This document shows positions 1 to 5,330 of a stretch of DNA of 6,465 bases, piece by piece (the first letter of the stretch is position 1; each line of letters begins with the position of its first letter). Both the position numbers and the translations under genes were made by a program. The notes below the pieces were generated by a model. The model searched no databases. It had not been told where the DNA came from and saw only the letters and a list, made by a program, of their open reading frames with translations. The DNA is taken from positions 11,520 to 17,984 of the forward strand of contig PMST01000140.1 of assembly GCA_003168295.1 (NCBI GenBank). The letters are read 5' to 3'. The DNA is from Actinomycetota bacterium. GTDB taxonomy: Bacteria; Actinomycetota; Actinomycetes; Streptosporangiales; Streptosporangiaceae.

Positions 1-569
1 ACCATCTTGACGAAGTGGCCGGCGCCGTCCGGGCCGATGTGCGTGCAGCACGGAGTTCCGTCGACGTGCGCGCTGATGTTCTCCAGCATCGGGCCGAGAG
101 ACTGGTAAGACTCCCTCGAGCCGCCGGGCATGATCGAGGGGCCGTTGAGCGCGCCCTCCTCGCCGCCGGAGACGCCCATGCCGACGAAGTGCAGGCCGTG
201 CTCCTTGAGCTTGGCCTCGCGGCGGCGGGTGTCCTTGAAGTGCGCGTTGCCGCCGTCGATGATCATGTCGCCGTCTTCGAGCAGCGGGGCGAACTCGTCG
301 ATCACGGCGTCGGTGGCCGCACCCGCGTTGACCATGATGACCAGGCGGCGAGGACGCTCGAGGGCTTGCACGAACTCCTCGGCGCTCTGGGCCGGGACGA
401 ACTCGCCCTCCTCGCCGAACTGCCTGACCATGTCGGTGGTACGAGAGGCCGTTCGGTTATGCAGGGCGACGGTGTAGCCGTGGCGGGCGAAGTTGCGGGC
501 CAGGTTCCGGCCCATTACCCCGAGTCCGGTGACCCCTATCTGTGCGCTTGCTTGCCCGGTGGCGGCCAT
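1..569 (-). CDS. gnd: 6-phosphogluconate dehydrogenase, decarboxylating (N-terminal part, cut by window edge)
   Basis: Oxidises and decarboxylates 6-phosphogluconate to ribulose 5-phosphate with NADP+, in the oxidative pentose phosphate pathway of the cytoplasm. The 189 residues seen hold the Rossmann nucleotide loop GLGVMG (15-20), an NRT triplet (38-40) that in this family contacts the NADP phosphate, the MVNAG segment (79-83), IDGGN (104-108), and the substrate signature VSGGEEGALNGPS (133-145). GHFVKM (184-189) carries the catalytic lysine, here Lys188. The family is usually about 470-480 residues, so roughly 60% lies beyond base 1. The ATG at 567-569 is chosen because an AGGAGGGG ribosome binding site (complement of 578-585) sits 8 bases upstream. 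The reading frame is open throughout. The symbol follows the family; zwf or other pathway genes are not visible here. Confidence 0.96.
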   Translation of the reverse strand, partial: MAATGQASAQIGVTGLGVMGRNLARNFARHGYTVALHNRTASRTTDMVRQFGEEGEFVPAQSAEEFVQALERPRRLVIMVNAGAATDAVIDEFAPLLEDGDMIIDGGNAHFKDTRRREAKLKEHGLHFVGMGVSGGEEGALNGPSIMPGGSRESYQSLGPMLENISAHVDGTPCCTHIGPDGAGHFVKM

Positions 570-870
570 CTGCTGCGCCCCTCCTGTCGTTGGTCGGTAA
601 CCGTCACTATGCCACTTGCGGCGGCGATCAATCCTGCCCGTGGCCACCTGGGGCGGCGCCCGCGCATCTGTATAGCTGCGGACCTGGGAAGACTCGCGGC
701 TGGCGGCGGGCGGTTACGCTGACGAGGTGGAAAGCGCTGCTGATCTTCTCGGTGCGGGCATCGCTCGCGGGGAGCTAGCGGCTGAGCGGACCGCACCTGA
801 ATTCGTTGACCTCGAGGCGGGCCGGAGACGGTACGCTGTCCGGGTGACGGCCGCGTCTTGGTGCGGCTGC
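570..870. other. Intergenic spacer between gnd and tRNA-Gly
   Basis: About 300 bases without a credible gene; open frames crossing it have arginine/proline-rich, non-protein-like composition. It must hold the gnd promoter on the minus strand. A possible weak one is TTGATC (complement of 626-631) and CATAGT (complement of 606-611), but the 14-base spacing is too short for a confident call. The right part holds the likely tRNA promoter, listed separately. Confidence 0.6.
806..837 (+). promoter_or_regulatory. Candidate promoter of tRNA-Gly
   Basis: TTGACC at 806-811 resembles a -35 box and TACGCT at 832-837 resembles an actinobacterial -10 box. The tRNA begins 33 bases after the -10 box, a reasonable leader for processing by RNase P. 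The 20-base spacing between boxes is longer than the usual 16-18, so one of the two boxes may be wrong. Confidence 0.4.
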
Positions 871-941
<71 letters not shown>

Positions 942-1023
942 CCGCGAAAGTCCCGACTTCATCGATGATTTTTCGATTTACTGTTCATCTGACTACGGTC
1001 TGATGACGGCTACTGGCCGGCAT

Positions 1024-1041
1024 GGTATCGATACCGGTATC
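1024..1041. promoter_or_regulatory. Overlapping palindromes GGTATCGATACCGGTATC, possible operator
   Basis: Three alternating half-sites (GGTATC, GATACC, GGTATC) form two perfect 12-base palindromes sharing six bases: 1024-1035 and 1030-1041. Such arrays are typical of dimeric repressor sites. No regulator or dependent gene is evident next to it, so function is inference. The half-site resembles those of the inverted repeat in front of brnT (GGTATA). Confidence 0.35.
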
Positions 1042-1125
1042 TTCCCTGCTAAAGGATGATCTTCGAATTGAGTTTCACAGGCGCCAGGGACCAGTTGGCG
1101 CCGCATTGTTCTACCCAAATTGCCA

Positions 1126-1163
1126 ACAGCTTTAAGGCTGGTCATGCAGATTCGATTCCCGAC
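1126..1163 (+). pseudogene. Degenerate 3' half of tRNA-Gly (relic or attachment-site scar)
   Basis: Bases 1137-1163 match tRNA bases 908-934 at 24 of 27 positions, including the identical blocks GCTGGTCATGC and TTCGATTCCCG. The copy cannot be a working tRNA. Two of the five T-stem pairs are broken (A1148 with C1160, A1150 with C1158), the last pair is G-A, the anticodon loop is one base short with TTTAAG in place of CTTCCAA, and there is no matching 5' half or acceptor stem. Repetition of a tRNA 3' half nearby is the usual mark left by site-specific integration into a tRNA. A decayed tandem tRNA duplicate is the alternative. Confidence 0.7.
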
Positions 1164-1436
1164 TCGCGGCTACGAGGTCGCACCCACATGCCGAATAGCG
1201 AGCGTTGCAGGCCTGCATACTTGTGTGCCGCGGCGTATTTCGCTGACGATGGCGACGATCATCAATTCAGCTTTGATTTCCTTACTGCGGCCGCGCCGAG
1301 TATGCGTGCCCCGGAGGGTGAGCTGAGTCGGTCATTGTGTGTGCCGACGCCCGGCGGTCAGGGGCACGCTCTCCGTTGAGGTCGCCGGGGCGCGCATAAA
1401 CCCGTCAGTCAGTGATAGGGGACCTGCGTAGGTTGC

Positions 1437-2421
1437 TCAGATAATTGGCTGCGAGGGGAGAAGAACATCGCTGCACCAAGCAATGGCCTTCGGGTCGTCA
1501 GTTTCGAATGACCAGTATGCGGCGAGCCACCGACGGCCGGGCTCCAGCCACTCGGCAAGCCTGTTCGTGCGCAACCACGCCAGGGCGACGTCTACATCGT
1601 GCGCGGTCGCCGTGGGCGTGACGTGGGGATCCGACAGATAGACCGCCGATGCAATCGGGTCGAGTCGCCGGTCGCCGGCCAGGCTCGAAGCCCCGATGTC
1701 GATCACCGCGGTGATGCGGACGCCGTCAGTGAGAAAGTTGCCTGCGAACGCGTCCAGGTGGACGAACGAGGTGGTGGATGCGTCGGGGAGTCCGCCGGCA
1801 ATGCCGGCAGGGTCGACTTGCCGGAGCTCGGGCGTCGACCTCGCGAGATTCCTGGCCGCACGCTCCTCTAGGTACGTGCGCCAGGCAGGAGCGACGATCG
1901 GGTCGTCTGCGATGAGGTCGCCGAATCCGGCATGAGCAGGAAGATGAAGGTCGCCGAGCGACGCGGAGGTGTCGAGATACGCCTCGATCGAGAACCTCCG
2001 GGAGCCGGTATACCGGCTGCGAAAGGGCCAGTTCCTCGACGAGCGCCATGCGACGCAGCACGTCGGCCTTGCGACCTCCGTCGTGCAGTATTCTCAGCAC
2101 CCGGTCATCATCGATGGCGTACACCCACGCCTCGCCGCCGTGCCCTAGCAAGGCGTTTGGCGCAACTCCGAACCGGAGCGCCACAGCCACGAGCCCTGGG
2201 TCACCTGGAAAGTCCACGCACGAAGTATCAGCGATTGCAGCAGGCCAGCCGAACGGGCAGTCAATCCCGGTCTTACTGGCCCGTTCCACCACCAGGAGCA
2301 CGTCTTCGTCGTCGGCGCGGCAGACAACATCCTCGATGACCGCACGACCAGCCGTCCATTTCATAGTCGCGACTGCAGTCCGCTCTGGCTGCGCGGCAAG
2401 GTCAATCCCGGCGGTAATCAC
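1437..2421 (-). pseudogene. Chimeric pseudogene: DUF429 start fused to a frameshifted aminoglycoside-phosphotransferase-like gene
   Basis: Three pieces can be read. Residues 1-65 (from GTG at 2419-2421) look like the start of a DUF429 protein, a predicted RNase-H-fold family, with the motif GIDCPFGWP (52-60). DUF429 proteins are normally over 200 residues, so most is missing. From about residue 73 the same frame becomes the N-lobe of an APH-type small-molecule kinase (LGHGGEAWVYAIDDDRVLR, 92-110), up to RLPEVL near base 1990. The kinase then continues in another frame from about 1988 (IEAYLDTSASLGDL) to the stop at 1437-1439. It includes the catalytic HLDAFAGN (1737-1760) of the HxDxxxxN type and VIDIGASSLAGDRRLDP. 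From memory of the family, a further 35-45 residues are absent at the frame change, so this is deletion rather than a simple sequencing slip. Neither activity should survive from one continuous protein. The fragment 1437-1706 alone lacks the catalytic loop. Confidence 0.8.
2003..2018. repeat. Perfect 16-base palindrome AGCCGGTATACCGGCT
   Basis: The sequence equals its own reverse complement over all 16 bases. It lies inside the broken kinase, about 10-20 bases from the frame-change/deletion junction (about 1981-1992). It may simply reflect codons for Q-P-V-Y-R-L-P. Short hairpins can also promote deletion. Confidence 0.6.
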
Positions 2422-2629
2422 CGGTCAAGGCTATTGCGACAGGCATCCGGAAATACGTGCTCATGCCGCGGACAGGGTCTGTCTTCGGTTCCGGCCGCGG
2501 CGCCTTCGCCTCGCAGACAGCGGTGTATTCGCGGCGAGCCACGGGCGTTAGGTCATCGATGGGCATGGCGAGGACGGCGGGGGCGGCCGAGAGACTCTGC
2601 CCGGGCGGCATGTCGATGCCACCCTCACC

Positions 2630-2662
2630 TTGATATTCCGATACGGTATAGTTATTATACCG
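2630..2662 (+). promoter_or_regulatory. brnTA promoter with overlapping operator
   Basis: TTGATA (2630-2635) and TATTAT (2653-2658) are separated by exactly 17 bases, close to the vegetative sigma consensus and unusual in such GC-rich DNA. A perfect inverted repeat, CGGTATA (2644-2650) and TATACCG (2656-2662) with a 5-base spacer, covers the -10 box. BrnA-type antitoxins are known to bind and repress their own promoter, so this is the expected autorepression site. The ribosome binding site GGAAGGAG (2663-2670) follows directly, implying a very short leader. Confidence 0.75.
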
Positions 2663-2679
2663 GGAAGGAGCCAGATGGG

Positions 2680-2940
2680 ATGGAATTCGAGTTTGAGCCG
2701 GCCAAGAGCGCTTCGAACCTGGAGAAGCACGGGATTGACTTCGGCGCAGTTCAGGCGATCTGGCAGGACGTCATGCGGGTAGACATCCCGGCCCGGACAA
2801 CAGATGAGCCACGATGGCTCGTGATCGGCCAGATCGATGGTAACCACTGGTCGGTGGTGGTGACCTACCTCGAGCAGCGGGTCAGGATCATCTCTGCGCG
2901 CCGGTCCCGGAAGGAGGAGGTGGCACTGTATGAGGGCTGA
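2680..2940 (+). CDS. brnT: BrnT family toxin of a type II toxin-antitoxin system (ribonuclease)
   Basis: BrnT (DUF497) toxins are small RelE-like ribonucleases that stop translation by cutting RNA when their antitoxin is lost. The 86-residue product has the family's usual size and both hallmark blocks. The N-terminal block is FEFEPAKSASNLEKHGIDF-like (3-21; family pattern D/E-P-x-K-x-x-x-N-x-x-K-H-G-x-x-F). The C-terminal block is RIISARRSRKEE (69-80), containing the conserved R-x-I-S-A-R arginines. The segment RWLVIGQIDG (45-54) fits the central strands. ATG 2680 is preferred because GGAAGGAG ends 9 bases upstream; the ATG at 2675 is out of frame. Its last 11 bases overlap brnA, so the two are translationally coupled, and the toxin-first order is normal for this family. 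Nothing appears truncated, so the toxin is probably active and must be neutralised. Role and fold come from the family; activity here is inferred. Confidence 0.92.
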   Translation: MEFEFEPAKSASNLEKHGIDFGAVQAIWQDVMRVDIPARTTDEPRWLVIGQIDGNHWSVVVTYLEQRVRIISARRSRKEEVALYEG

Positions 2941-3163
2941 GGAGTTCGATCAGAAGTTTGACGACGGTGAAGACGTGACAGGTGATCTGGACGTCGCTGC
3001 GATCCGCCGTCCCGCACTGGAGCAGCGCCGGGTAAACGTCGACTTCCCGTCATGGATGATCGAATCGCTTGACCGGGAGGCGCGCCGGCTGGGGGTCACC
3101 CGCCAGTCCATCATCAAGGTCTGGATCGCTGAGCGGCTTGAGAGCGGTCGCACCGCCGCCTGA
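2930..3163 (+). CDS. brnA: BrnA family antitoxin, ribbon-helix-helix repressor
   Basis: A 77-residue partner of BrnT that binds the toxin and, as a ribbon-helix-helix dimer, the operon promoter. The N-terminal half (MRAEEFDQKFDDGEDVT) is acidic and probably wraps the basic toxin. The C-terminal half has the fold's three elements in order: strand RRVNVDFP (33-40), helix WMIESLDREARRLG (42-55), then VTRQSIIKVWIAERLES (56-72). The K-V-W-x-A-E-R-L ending is typical of BrnA/CopG antitoxins. ATG 2930 overlaps the brnT stop by 11 bases and is preceded by a very strong AAGGAGGAGG site (2911-2920) lying inside brnT, 9 bases from the start. This would favour high antitoxin synthesis relative to toxin. 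The likely operator is the inverted repeat at 2644-2662. An intact antitoxin beside an intact toxin suggests the module is maintained. Confidence 0.92.
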   Translation: MRAEEFDQKFDDGEDVTGDLDVAAIRRPALEQRRVNVDFPSWMIESLDREARRLGVTRQSIIKVWIAERLESGRTAA

Positions 3164-3281
3164 GATGACCCACGATCACGGCGTACCTAGGCCGAGCGCC
3201 GAGCCAACCGGCCTGTGGCCTCAGGGTGCACAGAACGGGACTACGCTGCACCAGCCTTCACGGATTCCAGGCAGCGGCAAA

Positions 3282-3304
3282 TTTCTACCCCATTTTCTAC
3301 CCAA
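3282..3304. repeat. Short direct repeat TTTCTACCC x2 with 12-base period
   Basis: TTTCTACCC occurs at 3282-3290 and 3294-3302. The extended form TTCTACCCAA (3295-3304) also occurs at 1109-1118, just ahead of the tRNA relic. Just upstream, CCAGCCTTC (3251-3259) equals tRNA bases 896-904. These short matches could be remnants of attachment-site arms but could also be chance. Confidence 0.35.
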
Positions 3305-3343
3305 CAGGCAACGTAGCGGAGTCAGAGACGCCGTATCTCCTGG

Positions 3344-3511
3344 TCGCGCGGTCCCGGCCGGGAGCTCGTCAGAACGCAAGAACCCGGTGTCAGCCATCCC
3401 CGGCGGCTCGCACACCCGTTCGGCGACGAGCCGGTCGAGAGCAACGCCGCTGATCCGTCCGGCGATCAGCGCGAGCACGACGTACCCGCTGTTGCAATGG
3501 CAGCGCGGGCT
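3344..3511 (-). pseudogene. Fragment of a beta-lactamase-family serine hydrolase
   Basis: Reading the minus strand gives HCNSGYVVLALIAGRISG, then LVAERVCEPPGMADTGFL and LPAGTAR. This is the middle of a class C beta-lactamase/PBP-like hydrolase, in which Y-S-N-x-G-Y carries the catalytic tyrosine and E-P-L-G-M-x-D-T-x-F follows about 25 residues later. Only about 55 of the usual 350 or more residues remain. The N-terminal S-x-x-K motif and the C-terminal part are absent. The tyrosine is replaced by histidine/cysteine (HCN at 3491-3499). An open frame continues to 3221 but gives unrelated sequence. The piece is dead, and its parent gene is not in the window. Confidence 0.7.
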
Positions 3512-3682
3512 GTTTCGCCCTCGGTGCCGGTGTATCAGGACGCGGCTGTCACCTCTCTGTTCTGGTATCAGGCTAGCCGGGAGTGTTCGCTGTCATTGCG
3601 GCCTCTGGGGGTGAGTGACCTCGGTCCGCGAGGCACACCGGCCGGACCTTGTGGCTGTGAGAACCCGCGGAGGAGACGCCTT

Positions 3683-4150
3683 GTGACCGGACTGCAGGAC
3701 CCGGCGGACTGGCTGACGTGGTGGTCTGAGCTGTTGCGTCAGGCGTACGCGCGGACCACCGGGCTTCCTTCGCTGGCTCCGCAGGCGCTCAGCCAGCCGA
3801 TTCTTCCCGGCTGGCTATTCGCGGGCAGCGTTAACGTCACGGAGGAGAATTCCAGCTCGCCGGAGACCGAGCGCGAGATCGTCTCCCAGTACAGCTACGG
3901 TCGCCAGATCGGCCGCATCATCGACGTGCTCAGCGAACTGATCGAGCGGTGGCCGGGCGGAGTTCCCGATGACCGGGCGGTCCAGCGGTTCGCCGGTCTG
4001 AGGGATGATGTCGGGAAAATCAAAGCGCAGGGCATCGTCCGCGCGATCTCCGAGCTGGCTGAACTGAAGCAGGGCAATCCGCCTGAATACGCGCGGCTGG
4101 CACCGAAACTGAGGGAGATCCTGGAACCGGACCTGGATAAGTCACGCTAA
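3683..4150 (+). CDS. Uncharacterised 155-residue soluble protein
   Basis: I do not recognise a named family. The start is GTG 3683 because GGAGGAG (3669-3675) lies 7 bases upstream; the same frame is open back to 3497, but that part is low-complexity and overlaps the serine-hydrolase scrap. The product begins with a tryptophan-rich helix (DPADWLTWWSELLRQAY, 6-22). A proline-rich linker with LPGWLFAG (41-48) follows, then a conserved-looking block NVTEENSSSPETEREIVSQ (51-69) and SYGRQIGRI (71-79). The rest, about 70 residues, should be alpha-helical and charged (LSELIERW, LRDDVGKIKAQGIVRAISELAELK). No signal peptide, membrane segment or metal motif is visible. The Trp-rich amphipathic start and helical body loosely recall phasin-like granule-surface proteins, but that is only a guess. 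It stands alone: 519 bases after brnA and 184 bases before the next gene. Confidence 0.75.
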   Translation: MTGLQDPADWLTWWSELLRQAYARTTGLPSLAPQALSQPILPGWLFAGSVNVTEENSSSPETEREIVSQYSYGRQIGRIIDVLSELIERWPGGVPDDRAVQRFAGLRDDVGKIKAQGIVRAISELAELKQGNPPEYARLAPKLREILEPDLDKSR

Positions 4151-4169
4151 ACATCCGTATCAGCAGGAC

Positions 4170-4197
4170 CGCCCGCTCTCATGCCGCGGACCGGGCG
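4170..4197 (+). terminator. Weak hairpin after the 155-residue gene
   Basis: CGCCCG (4170-4175) can pair with CGGGCG (4192-4197) across a 16-base loop, 20 bases after the stop codon. There is no T run, which is common for actinobacterial terminators but leaves the call weak. Confidence 0.25.
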
Positions 4198-4334
4198 AGC
4201 CATCATTCTGGTCCTCTGGCGTTCTTTCGGCTAGCCGGTATCACCAGCCTGCGGGGATGCTCCGTCAGATAGAGGTCCAGAGTGCCGGGCCCGGTGATGT
4301 AGTCAAGGGGAACCAGAAGTCGAGGAGGCTCATG

Positions 4335-4652
4335 ATGCGGCCAGCGATGCACCACCTCAGTATTGGCGCCATCCGGGCCGATGCCCTGTTCGTGTCGGCA
4401 CTGCAGCGTGGTGACCATCCCAGTGCCGAGGAAGTCCGGCAGGCCGTTGCCGCGGCTATCGAGGCATTCGGTCAGCGTGGCTGTGCCGGACGGGTAGCGC
4501 ATGAGTTCGGCGATCATCCCGAGACTGCGGTCACGCGGATGCGCTGGGCTCGCCAGGTCGCTGGCAAAGCGTTCGGCGAACTGGGACCAGCATCAGCCTG
4601 TGCCCGGACGCTCGCTCGGCGCGCAGGAGCTCACACGAGCCGCGCTGCGTAA
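4335..4652 (+). CDS. Conserved small actinobacterial protein of unknown function (105 aa)
   Basis: Start chosen at ATG 4335: GAGGAGG (4322-4328) lies 6 bases upstream, whereas the adjacent ATG 4332 would leave only 3 bases. The first 80 residues read like a small protein widespread in Streptomyces and relatives: LSIGAIRADALFVSALQRGD (8-27), PSAEEVRQAVAAAIEAFGQR (29-48), GCAGRVAHEFGDHPE (49-63), then MRWARQVAGKAF (69-80). It is predicted to be all-helical, soluble and lacking catalytic motifs. The family has no established function that I know of; relatives are often near regulatory or accessory genes. The C-terminal tail (about 83-105) is alanine/arginine-rich and probably disordered. It ends just before the hexanucleotide repeat, and the next gene begins 81 bases later on the same strand. 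Confidence 0.72.
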   Translation: MRPAMHHLSIGAIRADALFVSALQRGDHPSAEEVRQAVAAAIEAFGQRGCAGRVAHEFGDHPETAVTRMRWARQVAGKAFGELGPASACARTLARRAGAHTSRAA

Positions 4653-4672
4653 ACCACTGCGGGCCGCGTCGT

Positions 4673-4720
4673 GCTGCGGCTGCGGCTGCGGCTGCGGCTG
4701 CGGCTGCGGCTGCGGCTGCG
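4673..4720. repeat. Hexanucleotide tandem repeat (TGCGGC), about 8 copies
   Basis: A 48-base perfect array of a six-base unit; seven full TGCGGC units occupy 4675-4716 with matching partial units at both ends. It ends 13 bases before the ATG of the next gene. If read in that gene's frame it would encode alternating Leu-Arg from a GTG at 4671, and on the other strand alternating Pro-Gln. Unit gain or loss would keep frame but shift upstream promoter spacing. Confidence 0.97.
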
Positions 4721-4733
4721 AAGATACTGGACC

Positions 4734-5036
4734 ATGGCCGACCCCCTGCCGGATGCGGATCTCAGCCAGATCGAGCAGCGCACGCTGAAAGCTCTGGGTG
4801 AAGCACCGCCACCATGGATTCCCGAACTGGAAACCCGCGTTCCCATCGGCGGTTCCAGCTACATCCGGTTCGGAAATGACCTGACGGCCGACCAGGAAAT
4901 GTACGTCGACGTGCGAACCAGCCACGGGCGACTGACATCACCAGACTCCCGGCTGGACTCGATCATTGAGTTCGTCGCCAGCGCTCCGGAAGACATCCTG
5001 CGGCTCATCACCGAAATCAGGCGGCTTCGCGGATAG
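4734..5036 (+). CDS. Small accessory protein, phage/integrative-element type (100 aa), function unknown
   Basis: The product starts MADPLPDADLSQIEQRTLKA and ends with IIEFVASAPEDILRLITEIRRLRG. It therefore resembles a common group of small proteins on actinobacterial phages and integrative elements, which begin with L-x-x-I-E-x-R and end with F-I-A-x-A-x-x-D-x-x-x-L-L-x-E-I-R-R-L-R. Their function is unknown. The middle (IPELETRVPIGG, SYIRFGNDLTADQEMYVDVRT) may form beta strands. No signal peptide or membrane segment is seen. ATG 4734 lacks a good ribosome binding site, but GATACT (4723-4728) could be a -10 box 5 bases before the ATG, suggesting a leaderless transcript. In that case the six-base repeat occupies the -35 region. 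A longer form starting at GTG 4671 would carry a Leu-Arg repeat and seems unlikely. Confidence 0.72.
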   Translation: MADPLPDADLSQIEQRTLKALGEAPPPWIPELETRVPIGGSSYIRFGNDLTADQEMYVDVRTSHGRLTSPDSRLDSIIEFVASAPEDILRLITEIRRLRG

Positions 5037-5330
5037 GTCGCGTCAAACGCCCTCATCTGCCGCGGCGGCGCGTCGCGCTTGGCCAGCTCCTGCGTGCAGG
5101 CGCGCCGGTGTTGCTAGCCGCCGTGCAATCCGGAGCTCATGCTGGCCACGCCAGACGGGTCGTCATGGGCACCGCGCTCGGGATTCGGCGGCCTGTTACT
5201 TATCGTCGCCGCGTCGTGAGCTGGTCCTGGGCTAATGCAGCCTGCGATAGCGGATGGCAGGATGAGAGCCGGCACTTGCGCCGGATGCTGCGTGGCTGGG
5301 GGCGTCCGGTTCCTGGTCAGATGAGGGAGT
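5037..5330. other. Intergenic region before the amidinohydrolase gene
   Basis: About 290 bases with no coding sequence I can support. Frames that cross it are arginine-rich shadows, and no family resemblance was seen on either strand. The promoter of the downstream gene must be here or further upstream, but no clear -35/-10 pair stands out. A small inverted repeat, CCGGC/GCCGG, lies near 5270-5285. Confidence 0.5.

Larger units (their letters stand above)
942..1436. other. Gene-free stretch downstream of tRNA-Gly
   Basis: Nearly 500 bases with no convincing coding sequence. The one longer open frame (1056-1379, plus) runs through the tRNA relic and gives cysteine- and histidine-rich sequence without recognisable family features. 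The stretch is locally AT-richer near 955-985 and 1105-1135 than the genes around it. It holds the overlapping palindromes at 1024-1041, a tight inverted repeat GGCGCCA/TGGCGCC (1080-1086 with 1096-1102), a second one GTTGGC/GCCAAC (1094-1099 with 1122-1127), and the tRNA relic. No clear rho-independent terminator for the tRNA was seen; the TTTTT at 967-971 follows only a weak stem. Confidence 0.6.

Noticed and set aside
15..722. Plus-strand open frame of 235 codons opposite gnd
   Set aside because: It is antisense to a clear 6-phosphogluconate dehydrogenase and has no ribosome binding site or recognisable domain.
1056..1379. Plus-strand frame of 107 codons with AAAGG just before its ATG
   Set aside because: The frame runs through the tRNA relic, which explains its middle section, and the rest is not protein-like. 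The apparent ribosome binding site touches the ATG.
2402..2611. Minus-strand open frame of 69 codons divergent from brnT
   Set aside because: It overlaps the start of the DUF429 remnant, has no clear ribosome binding site at a proper distance and shows no family resemblance. The later methionines give only a proline/arginine-rich peptide.
3221..3343. Possible integrase C-terminal tail (GRKWGRNLP on the minus strand)
   Set aside because: The segment vaguely recalls tails of actinobacterial tyrosine integrases, but no catalytic motif (R, H-x-x-R, Y) is present upstream and the match is too short to support a call.
4203..4517. Minus-strand open frame of 104 codons opposite the 105-residue gene
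   Set aside because: Most of it is the complement of a better supported plus-strand gene with a good ribosome binding site; no homology features were recognised.
4673..4720. CRISPR-like repeat array
   Set aside because: The units are six bases with no spacers, so this is a simple tandem repeat.
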